From Deltaproteobacteria bacterium (lineage in GTDB: Bacteria; Desulfobacterota; Dissulfuribacteria; Dissulfuribacterales; JALVPX01): DNA of 33,548 nucleotides. The translations under genes were made by a program, and so were the position numbers. This document shows, piece after piece, positions 14,666 to 22,345 of the stretch. Where the stretch lies: NCBI GenBank assembly GCA_027031565.1, contig JALVPX010000159.1, forward strand, positions 1-33,548, in the 5' to 3' direction. Under the pieces are notes generated by a model. The model was not told the origin of the DNA. It did no database searches and saw only the letters and a program-made list of their open reading frames with translations. The first letter of the stretch is position 1. Every line of letters starts with the position of its first letter.

Positions 14666-16510
14666 CTAGCTTGTTCTTATAAATTCCACCAATGCCTTGG
14701 CCACTTCCCATTTGTTCAATGGACTGATTACATACATTCCATGCACGAATTCCTTGATTTCAGAGATGAGTTTCTGTGTTATCTCCATGGCGGCCTTTCT
14801 CTGGTCCGCTGCCTTGTCAAATTCCCACAGCCGCTTACGTATGTGGGCAGGAACCGATATGCCGGGTACCTCATTGTGCAAGAACTCGGCATTTCTTGCA
14901 GAGATCAAGGGAAAGATTCCTGGAAATATCATGAGGCCTAACTTCTGTGTGAGTTCCATGGTCTTTTCAATATGATCAGGATCAAACATGGGCTGCGTCA
15001 TCACGAAATGCGCCCCTGCTGCCGCCTTTTTTTCGAGTTTCCTGAGCTGCATGGTCGGATTGGAAGGCCGGTAGCTGAACGCCACTCCAATGGAGATATG
15101 TGTCCTGCCCTGCATGGAGCGGCCGGCCAGGTTGAATCCTGCATTGAAGCGGCTGATGGTGCGCACGAGCCCAATGGAATCCAAATCAAACACGCCTGTA
15201 ACTCCAGGTTGGTCGCTGGCGCTGGCAGGATCCCCGGTTATTGCCAGGATGGCATTGATCCCAAGGAAATGCGCTGCCATGATCTGGGCCTGCAGGCCCA
15301 GCACGTTTTTATCACGGCATGTCAAGTGTAAAATTGTCTCAATGCCTACTTCTTCCTTGATTATGTGAGCGAGGGAGAGATTATCGGCCCTCAAGATCGC
15401 CAGGGGGTGTTCGGCCAGGCTGATGGCACTTGCACCGCACTCTTTCAATGCCTTTGCGCCTTCAATAATTGTTCCTATGTTCAAGTGAACAGGGGGATCG
15501 AGTTCCACTATCACCGGCAATGCGGTATCTTGCAGCCCCTCCAGAAAAGCCCCCTTTTGCGCGGTTTCAGGCCTTTCCCCTGGGCGTTCAAGGCTTGCCT
15601 TTGACTCGATTGCGCCCCTGGCAGCAAATCTCTTTTTGAGGCGAAGCACCTGCTTAAATTCATGTATGTGGGCTGGTGTTGTGCCGCAGCATCCACCTAC
15701 CAGGCGGGCGCCGAGCTTGATCATTTCGGAAAGGCCCGCGGCCATGTATGCAGGCTGGGCAGAGTAAACTGTTCTGTCCCCAACCACCTCGGGAAGGCCG
15801 GCATTCGGAAAAGCAGACAGGGGCACCTGGTCTTTCAATGCAGCCAGCTTTTCAAAGGCGGCCAGCATTGCCTTAACTCCCCTTCCGCAATTGGAGCCGA
15901 AGACATTGGCTCCCGCATCGATTGCCGAGTCGGCACACGACAAGGCGTCTCTTCCATCTACCGTCAGGCCCTTGGCCGGGAAAACCATTTGAGCGATGAT
16001 GGGAATATCAGGAGCCAATCTTCTGCAGGCATGAATAGCGGTCAGCAGCTCTTCCAGGTAGCTGAAGGTTTCAAGGATCAGAAGGTCCACTTCTGCTTCA
16101 AGCAGGGGTGATGCGTGCTCCTGGAAGCTCAGCGATACGTCATCGGCAGTGATATTGTCCCCGGTCAATGGATAGAGACCGCTCGGCCCTATGGAACCGG
16201 CCACGTAAACCGTGTTCCCAGCCGCCTTTTTGGCCAGCAGTGCTCCCTGGAGATTGATTTCCTTGATCTCGTTTTGCGATATAGGCTGCGCGGCCAGCTT
16301 GAACCGGTTTGCGCCAAAGGTGTTTGTTTCAATAACCTGTGATCCAGCCCGGATATATTCCTGATGGGCCGACAAGACCAGTTCAGGCTCTTGTAGATTC
16401 AACAGATCGGTATTCGTGCCGAGGGCGATTCCCTTGTCATAAAAGTAGGTGCCGAGGGCGCCGTCACCCAGCAACACCCGTTCTCTTATGGTTTCCAGGA
16501 TAGAGCGCAC
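14666..16510 (-). CDS. Bifunctional homocysteine S-methyltransferase / methylenetetrahydrofolate reductase
   Basis: A 614-residue fusion. Residues 1-290 are a zinc-dependent S-methyltransferase with the three zinc ligands Cys208 (GSNCGRG) and Cys274/Cys275 (VGGCCGTTPAH), plus DGALGTYFYDKG at the start and ETNTFGANRF. Residues about 325-614 are a MetF-type reductase with a flavin-binding barrel (LTCRDKN, ILAITGDPA, FVMTQPMFD, FPGIFPLISARNAEFL). This is the layout of Bacillus YitJ-type proteins: the reductase makes 5-methyl-THF and the methyltransferase part makes methionine; the methyl donor cannot be read from sequence. GTG 16510 starts directly after the ppiD stop codon with no gap. About 33 bp separate it from ndk downstream. 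Confidence 0.93.
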   Translation of the reverse strand: MRSILETIRERVLLGDGALGTYFYDKGIALGTNTDLLNLQEPELVLSAHQEYIRAGSQVIETNTFGANRFKLAAQPISQNEIKEINLQGALLAKKAAGNTVYVAGSIGPSGLYPLTGDNITADDVSLSFQEHASPLLEAEVDLLILETFSYLEELLTAIHACRRLAPDIPIIAQMVFPAKGLTVDGRDALSCADSAIDAGANVFGSNCGRGVKAMLAAFEKLAALKDQVPLSAFPNAGLPEVVGDRTVYSAQPAYMAAGLSEMIKLGARLVGGCCGTTPAHIHEFKQVLRLKKRFAARGAIESKASLERPGERPETAQKGAFLEGLQDTALPVIVELDPPVHLNIGTIIEGAKALKECGASAISLAEHPLAILRADNLSLAHIIKEEVGIETILHLTCRDKNVLGLQAQIMAAHFLGINAILAITGDPASASDQPGVTGVFDLDSIGLVRTISRFNAGFNLAGRSMQGRTHISIGVAFSYRPSNPTMQLRKLEKKAAAGAHFVMTQPMFDPDHIEKTMELTQKLGLMIFPGIFPLISARNAEFLHNEVPGISVPAHIRKRLWEFDKAADQRKAAMEITQKLISEIKEFVHGMYVISPLNKWEVAKALVEFIRTS

Positions 16511-18400
16511 TTAAAGTTTTTGCAGATACTCGATTTCTGCCCTTTCGCGGACGTGTTTCAGCCAGTCTTCGAAAACGGTTTGATGCTTCAAGGCCAGCAG
16601 CTTGTCTTTGATTGATTTTTTTGAAGCAATATAGCCAGCTGGATCAGCCTCTTTCACGGCCTTGAATGCAACTATGTAAAAGGAGTTGCCGCTTTCCAGC
16701 ACCTTGTCTGGCAGAGGCTTATCAGCCCTCAGGCCCTTGGCGCCCTGCACTACCTGAGCCGGAAGTTTGCCCCCTGCCACGGTATCTGTGCGCTTGAAAA
16801 AGCCGGTCTCCTCTATGGCAAGCCCCTTTTCTTTGGCCGCCTTTTCAAGCCCCTTCTCCTTTGCCGCTTCCAGGATCTTGTCTGCCTTTTTCCTGCATAA
16901 CTCCTTGGCTTGTTGGCGGATATAGTCCCTCTTGACCCGCTCCTTGACCTCTTCCAGAGGGGGCACGTAAGGGAGTCTTTTGTCAACCACCTCGGCCACC
17001 ATTACCCCTTGGGGTAGATCGAGCAGGGAACTCAACTCACCCTTTTGAAGCATAAAAAGGGAGTCAAGGACATCAGGCTTTGAGGCCAGAAGCGCAGGGG
17101 GATTCCTTCTGGAAAAAAATCCGGTGGTGCCTTCCTTCAACTCATTGGCCTTCACGTAGGCCTCCAGGCTTCCCATGTCTATTATTTCATCATAGGCGGC
17201 GTTTGCCTTGTCCCACAAGATCTTGGTCGCCTTTTGGGACTTGAGCTTCTGAATGATCAGCGGTCTTGCCTCGTCAAGGGACTTGGTCCTCTCCGCTGTT
17301 TTTTTGTACACCTTGATTATGTGATACCCGAATTTTGTCAAAACGGGTTTGCTGATCTCTCCTTCCTTCAATGAAAAGGCGGTTTCATCAAAGGGCTTAA
17401 CCATGATGCCCCTTGTAAAGGGGCCCAGATCACCGCCCCTTTGCGCACTGCCTGGATCCTCTGAGAACTCCCTGGCAAGTTTTGCAAAGTCTTCGCCCTT
17501 TTTAAGCCTCTCGTAAAGATCCATGGCCTTTTTATGGATTTTCTCCCTCTCTTCCTTTGAGGCATCCTCGGGAACCTTCAGCAAGATGTGGCGCGCTGAT
17601 ACGCGTTCTGGCTCATGAAATTCCTTCTTGTGGGTTTCGTAATAGTTTTTGATTTCGTCATCGCCCACTTCGATTTCCTTTTCCACGTCGGCCCTTTTTA
17701 AGAGCAGGTAGCGGAGCTGGATTTGCGGATCAGTTTTGTAGGCCTCCTTGTGTTTTTCATACCATGCCTGAAGCTCTTCTTCCTTGGGCTTCACATCCTT
17801 TTCGCATTCCTGCGATTTTATTTGCACGAAGGCGAGATTTATCTGCTGGTTTTCATAATTGAAATAGTCTCTGGCTTCGTCTTCCGGCACGTCCAGCCCG
17901 GCAGAAAGCAGTGTGCGAAGTTTTTCCGCAAGGAGTTGATTCCTGACCTGGGCCTCAAAGCCCGTGGGCGTGAGCCTGGATTGAGCTAGGGCGCGTTGAT
18001 ACAGGTTTTGATCAAACACGCCGTCCCTCTTAAAGGCGGGTATGTTTAGGATCACCTGCTGAACTTCTTCATCGCTCACGATTATGCCCATCTCTTCCGC
18101 CTTCTGCCTTATGAGGGCCCGGTTGATGAGGTCATTCAAAACAACCTGCTTAAGGTTCAAGCGCTTGAAAATGGCCTCTGGAATGTTGCCGCCGAACATT
18201 TGCGTATAGCGCTCCAAGGTGCGGGAATAGGCGGAATTGTATTGTTCGAGCAAGATCTTTTCGCCGTTGACCTTGGCTATCACACTCATGCGCCCTGAAC
18301 GGAAGTTTCCAACACCCCAGAATATGAAAACAAGCACTATTGCTCCAAGTATAAACTTGAGCATCCATGATCCAGCACTTCTGCGGATAAAGTCCAGCAT
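16511..18400 (-). CDS. ppiD: PpiD/SurA-like periplasmic peptidyl-prolyl isomerase
   Basis: A 629-residue membrane-anchored foldase. One N-terminal membrane segment (about 15-31) puts the rest in the periplasm. Residues about 36-180 are the SurA_N-type chaperone domain. Residues about 268-366 form a parvulin domain (SARHILLKVPED, LAREFSEDPGSAQRGGDLGPF, FDETAFSLKEGEIS, FGYHIIKV). The rest is helical, like the second half of PpiD. Such proteins help outer-membrane and secreted proteins fold as they leave the Sec channel. AGGAG precedes ATG 18400 by about 11 bases. It is directly followed by the methyltransferase gene, an arrangement with no obvious functional link. Confidence 0.9.
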   Translation of the reverse strand: MLDFIRRSAGSWMLKFILGAIVLVFIFWGVGNFRSGRMSVIAKVNGEKILLEQYNSAYSRTLERYTQMFGGNIPEAIFKRLNLKQVVLNDLINRALIRQKAEEMGIIVSDEEVQQVILNIPAFKRDGVFDQNLYQRALAQSRLTPTGFEAQVRNQLLAEKLRTLLSAGLDVPEDEARDYFNYENQQINLAFVQIKSQECEKDVKPKEEELQAWYEKHKEAYKTDPQIQLRYLLLKRADVEKEIEVGDDEIKNYYETHKKEFHEPERVSARHILLKVPEDASKEEREKIHKKAMDLYERLKKGEDFAKLAREFSEDPGSAQRGGDLGPFTRGIMVKPFDETAFSLKEGEISKPVLTKFGYHIIKVYKKTAERTKSLDEARPLIIQKLKSQKATKILWDKANAAYDEIIDMGSLEAYVKANELKEGTTGFFSRRNPPALLASKPDVLDSLFMLQKGELSSLLDLPQGVMVAEVVDKRLPYVPPLEEVKERVKRDYIRQQAKELCRKKADKILEAAKEKGLEKAAKEKGLAIEETGFFKRTDTVAGGKLPAQVVQGAKGLRADKPLPDKVLESGNSFYIVAFKAVKEADPAGYIASKKSIKDKLLALKHQTVFEDWLKHVRERAEIEYLQKL

Positions 18401-18503
18401 GATTATTCAGACTCCTAAACTTTTTTGGTGAATTTAGTCTTATTCAGTCCCGGATTTGAAACATAGTTATAAAGTTTAGTCAATGGTCTAATGGCCCTCC
18501 ACG

Positions 18504-19544
18504 TTAATCGGTGTTCTGTGGCGGCGGAGAGAACCGCAATTTGTCGATTGTTTCGTCATTAAAGGGGACTGCCTGCACCACGTTTGTTTCCTTCCCCTTG
18601 ACCCCTTTTACAATGACATTGCAGGGCTCTTCTGGATCAACCTTACAATATCTGAGCAATACAGAGGCTGCCTCTTCAATTGGAGGAGGCTGTTTGTACC
18701 TGCGCAACAGACCTGTGGGCCCAGATCCGTCCTTATATTGCAGTAACAAGTCATCTCCCCTGGCCAGCTTCACCACTTTGCTGTTTTCCGTTTGGTTCCG
18801 GCCCACCGCAAACCAGCTGTTGCCGCTCAACAAGAAATGCCGGCCGACCTGTGCGAGCAGAAAATCATTGGCATCGAGGTTGTCCCACAGGGACAACATG
18901 GTTCTGAATCTTTCAGACAATATGGGATCTGCAAGGGCGCATCCGCCTGCAGGGCTGGGGTATTCCGTAATGGAATATTTTTCTGCCAGGGCCATTTGTC
19001 CTTTTCGTCCGCGGCCTGATAAGGAAAGGAGTTTGCTACGGTCAACGAGCCCCTCCTCTTCTACTCGTGTCGGTTTCAAGTTTTTTGCACAAAGTGGCCT
19101 TAGTAAAAGGCCTTCTGCCCCGCTGTCCCTTTCAATTATTCTCAGCGTATCCCTCCTCTGGGACATTGGTCTTTGACCAATGACTTCTCCTGTGGCAATA
19201 AAAGATGCCCCTGTTTCCTTCATCAATGAAAGCGCCTGCTTGATCATCAAGATCTTGCAATCGATGCAGGGGTTCAGATAGCGGCCGTATCCATGTGCAG
19301 GGTTCTTCAGCATTTTGAGATACTCATCTGTAATATCAACTACCATAAGGTCAATGCCGTACTTCCTTTTGACCTCGCTTATCCACGCCTCTTTGTCTTC
19401 CTTTATATGGTAGCTGAAAAATGGAGTAATGCATTGAAGCGCGATTACCACGATGGACTGCTCTTGCAGTACCTTGCAGGCCAGGATGGAATCGAGCCCG
19501 CCTGAAAACAGGACTATTGCCTTGGTCTTCTTTCCGGATTCCAT
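18504..19544 (-). CDS. PP-loop tRNA-thiolase-like protein with a C-terminal NFACT-R-like domain
   Basis: A 346-residue protein. Residues 8-210 are a PP-loop ATPase (VLFSGGLDSILA, SGGLDS at 14-19) that adenylates a base before sulfur transfer, like MnmA or ThiI. Cysteines at 93, 96 (NPCIDCK) and 202 (PSPAGGCALAD) match the catalytic pattern of that group, and ATGEVIGQRPMSQRRDTLRIIER is typical. Residues about 235-320 (GNSWFAVGRNQTENSKVVKLARGDDLLLQYKDGSGPTGLL) resemble NFACT-R (DUF814), an RNA-binding domain. So it probably thiolates tRNA, but the base is unknown. ATG 19544 is two bases after the recN stop codon; a longer start at 19676 lies inside recN and is rejected. There is no strong ribosome binding site, so coupling is likely. 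Confidence 0.8.
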   Translation of the reverse strand: MESGKKTKAIVLFSGGLDSILACKVLQEQSIVVIALQCITPFFSYHIKEDKEAWISEVKRKYGIDLMVVDITDEYLKMLKNPAHGYGRYLNPCIDCKILMIKQALSLMKETGASFIATGEVIGQRPMSQRRDTLRIIERDSGAEGLLLRPLCAKNLKPTRVEEEGLVDRSKLLSLSGRGRKGQMALAEKYSITEYPSPAGGCALADPILSERFRTMLSLWDNLDANDFLLAQVGRHFLLSGNSWFAVGRNQTENSKVVKLARGDDLLLQYKDGSGPTGLLRRYKQPPPIEEAASVLLRYCKVDPEEPCNVIVKGVKGKETNVVQAVPFNDETIDKLRFSPPPQNTD

Positions 19545-19545
19545 G

Positions 19546-21210
19546 TCAGCGGCTTTCTTTGAGCAAACGGCTTGCGAAGGAGGCCGCCTCCTCGCCCTGA
19601 TCACCCAGCATTCGTTTAAGCTCGTCAAGGCGCTCACTTCCAGACAACACGGCAAGTGTTGAAACCGTTCTTTCACCTTCTACCCTTTTGGATACCTGCA
19701 AATGACAGTCTGCCAGGGCTGCGATCTGCGGAAAGTGCGTTATGGCTATAACTTGACCATACCCAGCAAGTTTTCGAAGTTTTGCGCCTACCCTGCCTGC
19801 TGCTTCACCTCCAATACCGGCATCTATTTCATCAAAGATCATGGATTCCATCCCAGCCTTTGCGGCAAAAACGGACCTAAGCGCAAGCATGACCCTGGAA
19901 AGCTCGCCGCCAGAGGCAATAGAGGCCAGAGGCTTTGGCTCTTCTCCGATATTTGGGGAAAAAACAAACTCCACCTCTTCCATGCCCTCTGATGTGACAT
20001 CCTCGACACGGGGTTTTTGGGGTATGTGAATATTGACCGCGAACCGGGCTTCATGGAACTGAAGTTCAGCAAGTTCCTTTTCAACGGCTTTGGCCAGGGT
20101 GCGGCTGCCAGCTATGCGCTTTTCATAAAGAATGCCGGCAAGCTCCAACAAACGCTCCTCGCTTTCCTTGAGCGCCTTTTCAAGATGAGCAATATCGTTT
20201 TCCATCTCTTCTAGCTCCCGCAGGCGCCGGGCACACATCTCCTTGTGTTCGAGCACGTCTTTCAGTTCAGGACCAAAGCGTCGTTTGAGCTGGCGTATGG
20301 CATAAAACCGTTCTTCCAGCTTGCTTAAAAGGGCTGGGTCGGCTGCCAGTCCGTTGATGTAATCCCTTATGCCATAGGCGACCTCCTGGATTTGATAAAC
20401 GCAAGATTCAAGTTCCTTTTCGAGCTGTTCAAGGCCTTGATCAAGGGCACACATTTTGGCCAAATGCTGCTGGCAATCGGCCAGAATCTCCAAAACGGCC
20501 CCCTTTTCCACATATAGTTTTCCATAGGCTTCCTCGGCCAGAGCGCGGAGCCTGTCAGCACTTTTCAGAACCTGTAATTTCTGTTCAAGCTGCAGGTCTT
20601 CGTCTTGGTGAGGGTCCACCGTTGAAATGGCCTCCATTTCTTTTTGAAGAAGTTCCATCTCCTCTTGCCTGCCCTGAAGGGCCTTTTTCTGCTTCTCAAG
20701 ATTCGCGGCAAGCCGTTTGGTCTCACGGAAACGGTCTTGAAAAGCTGCCAGTTGGCGTTCAAGTCCGCAGTAAGAATCCAACAAATGCCTGTGCCTGCCC
20801 CTGTTCAGGAGGTCTTGATACTCGTGCTGCCCGGAAATGGATAAAAGGCTGCCCATGATATATTTAAGGTTTTTTGCACTGATCATGCTGCCGTTGGCGT
20901 ATATCCGGCCGCGGCCTTCTCTGGGTATGATCCGCCTAACAATGAGTTCATCTTCTGCCTCCAGGCCTATTTCTTCCAAGAACCCTTGGGCAGGCCTAGG
21001 CAGGGCAAAAAGCGCTTGGATTTCTGCCTGTTTCGCACCCCTTCTAACCAGGGAGGGATCCGCCTTGGCACCCATGAGGAGTTGGAGGGCCTTGATAATC
21101 AGGGATTTGCCCGCCCCGGTTTCGCCGGTTATTGCAGTGAAACCAGGCCCGAGTTGTGCCTGGGCAGCCTTAAACAGCACAAAATTTCTGATATTTATCT
21201 CCAAAAGCAT
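19546..21210 (-). CDS. recN: DNA repair protein RecN
   Basis: A 554-residue SMC-like ATPase used in double-strand-break repair. Walker A is GETGAGKS (29-36) in the characteristic MLLEINIRNFVLF...AITGETGAGKSLIIKALQLLMG start. The middle (about 155-350) is coiled coil. The C-terminal head has ASGGELSRVMLALR (signature), MIFDEIDAGIGGEAAGRVG (Walker B) and ITHFPQIAALAD. The start codon has no clear ribosome binding site. A palindromic element (copy B) lies 44 bp upstream, so the native promoter may have been replaced or separated. I saw no LexA box. recN is followed immediately by the PP-loop gene. Confidence 0.97.
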   Translation of the reverse strand: MLLEINIRNFVLFKAAQAQLGPGFTAITGETGAGKSLIIKALQLLMGAKADPSLVRRGAKQAEIQALFALPRPAQGFLEEIGLEAEDELIVRRIIPREGRGRIYANGSMISAKNLKYIMGSLLSISGQHEYQDLLNRGRHRHLLDSYCGLERQLAAFQDRFRETKRLAANLEKQKKALQGRQEEMELLQKEMEAISTVDPHQDEDLQLEQKLQVLKSADRLRALAEEAYGKLYVEKGAVLEILADCQQHLAKMCALDQGLEQLEKELESCVYQIQEVAYGIRDYINGLAADPALLSKLEERFYAIRQLKRRFGPELKDVLEHKEMCARRLRELEEMENDIAHLEKALKESEERLLELAGILYEKRIAGSRTLAKAVEKELAELQFHEARFAVNIHIPQKPRVEDVTSEGMEEVEFVFSPNIGEEPKPLASIASGGELSRVMLALRSVFAAKAGMESMIFDEIDAGIGGEAAGRVGAKLRKLAGYGQVIAITHFPQIAALADCHLQVSKRVEGERTVSTLAVLSGSERLDELKRMLGDQGEEAASFASRLLKESR

Positions 21211-21252
21211 GGCAGCTGGAATATACTTTATTTTTGAAAAGTGAAAAACTTG

Positions 21253-21396
21253 AGGCTGCGTCTAAAAATTAGGATTTTTGTTCAAGGGCAAGGTGCATAG
21301 AAAAATAATCACAGACATGTTGTTGATATTTCGAGGATTATTTTTTTGAGTGCAACGCAGCCAACGTGGCAAAAAGACAATTTTTAGAGGTAGCCT
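21253..21396 (+). repeat. Copy B of the ~140-bp palindromic element (MITE-like)
   Basis: Second copy of the element at 12529-12669. The ends are GGCTGCGTCTAAAAATT and its near-complement in the other arm (two mismatches in 17). Many internal blocks are the same: AGGATTTTTGTTC, GGGCAAGGTGCA, GATATTTCGAGGATTATTTTT, GACAATTTTTAGAG. There is no coding capacity. It lies between the start of recN and the first large structured element. No clear target-site duplication was visible. Confidence 0.75.
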
Positions 21397-21446
21397 AAAG
21401 TATTTCCTTGAAAGACAGAACTATTTTAATAACTGCCCGTTAATGG

Positions 21447-21795
21447 GGTGGCTGGTGTGTCTCCTTCACCATTTTTAAAGGTCTGCGTGCGTCTGCAACG
21501 GCTCTTACATCCTCTTCACGTTAAAAATGGTTCAGGAGCCATCCCCAGCCGCCGTCCCCACGACTGTGCATTCAAAAAGCTTTTTATCCCGAAGGGTCTT
21601 TGATTCCCATGCCTTAAAATCGACGATACAGGTTTTTAAAAAGTCTTTTTGAAAGAAAAGCTGTTGGGTTTATACGCAGGTGCGGATCAGGTCTAGTGTG
21701 TGGCTCCTGAAGAGTTTTCGGCGTGAATGGGGCCAGGATGTGGAGTAGCTGCACGAAAAGAACTCTGAAAACTCTGAAGGAGACACCACTAGACC
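21447..21795 (+). repeat. Composite hairpin element, copy 1
   Basis: The first of three copies of a roughly 350-bp non-coding element. The 5' module (21447-21553) is a hairpin: outer stem GGTGGCTGG/CCAGCCGCC, then TGTCTCC opposite GGAGCCA, a TTC/TCA internal loop, an 11-bp inner stem (21468-21478 with 21521-21531) and an apical region with GTGCGTCTGC and TTCACG. The 3' module (21690-21795) reads as the same design on the other strand: outer stem GGTCTAGTG/CACTAGACC, TGGCTCC opposite GGAGACA, inner stem AGAGTTTTC/GAAAACTCT. About 136 bases lie between the modules. No open reading frame of note. Copies 2 and 3 are at 21866 and 31350. Confidence 0.85.
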
Positions 21796-21865
21796 TTGTA
21801 AGGGAAATAATTATTTCACATTAATACGTGCTTTTGTGAGGTCAGTTTTTAACTGTCTTTAATGG

Positions 21866-22210
21866 GGCGGCTGGAGTGTCTCCTTCACCATTTTTAAAGG
21901 TCTGCCGTGCGACTGCCTAGGTTCTTCATTTTCTTCACGTTAAAAATGGTTCAGGAGCCAACCCCAGCCACCGCTTCCACGTATGTACCACCTAAAAGCA
22001 TTTTTTATCTCAAAGAGTCTTTGATTCTCATGCTATTAAAAAATGACGGCACCGCCCTTTAAAAAGTCATTTTAAAAGAAAAGCATTTTTGTTTGTACGC
22101 AAGGAGATTGAGTCTAAATAGTGGCTCTCGAATGGTTTTCGGTGTGAATGGGGCCAGGATTCGGTTTAATTTCGCCCAAACGAAAGTGGCTAAAGTTGCT
22201 GGTTAAGATC
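21866..22210 (+). repeat. Composite hairpin element, copy 2 (3' module degenerate)
   Basis: Tandem to copy 1, same strand, 70 bp further on; the right end is approximate. The 5' module (21866-21972) is intact: outer stem GGCGGCTGG/CCAGCCACC with one mismatch, TGTCTCC (21877-21883), GGAGCCA (21954-21960) and a perfect 11-bp inner stem. The 3' module keeps GTGGCTCTCGAATGGTTTTC and GTGTGAATGGGGCCAGGA but its second arm no longer pairs, so it appears decayed. The central spacer matches copy 1 (TCTTTGATTC, ACGCA). Confidence 0.8.
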
Positions 22211-22345
22211 TGTTTTTGATGTCTTTCCTTGAACTTTAAGGTATAAACTGCGGTGGGATTGGCTTTTTACTGTTTAAAAAATTTCTTTTTATTCCGAAAG
22301 GTGGAGAAAGGCCTGTTATTGTCTAATCTCAGGAGGAATGACGTA

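Noticed and set aside
19545..19676. Longer start for the PP-loop protein
   Set aside because: The added part lies inside recN and gives no family sequence; ATG 19544 sits right after the recN stop.
21447..22210. Idea that the composite element is an integron attC or a retron
   Set aside because: There is no integron integrase, no reverse transcriptase and no attC-type core site; the two modules are inverted to each other, unlike a cassette array.
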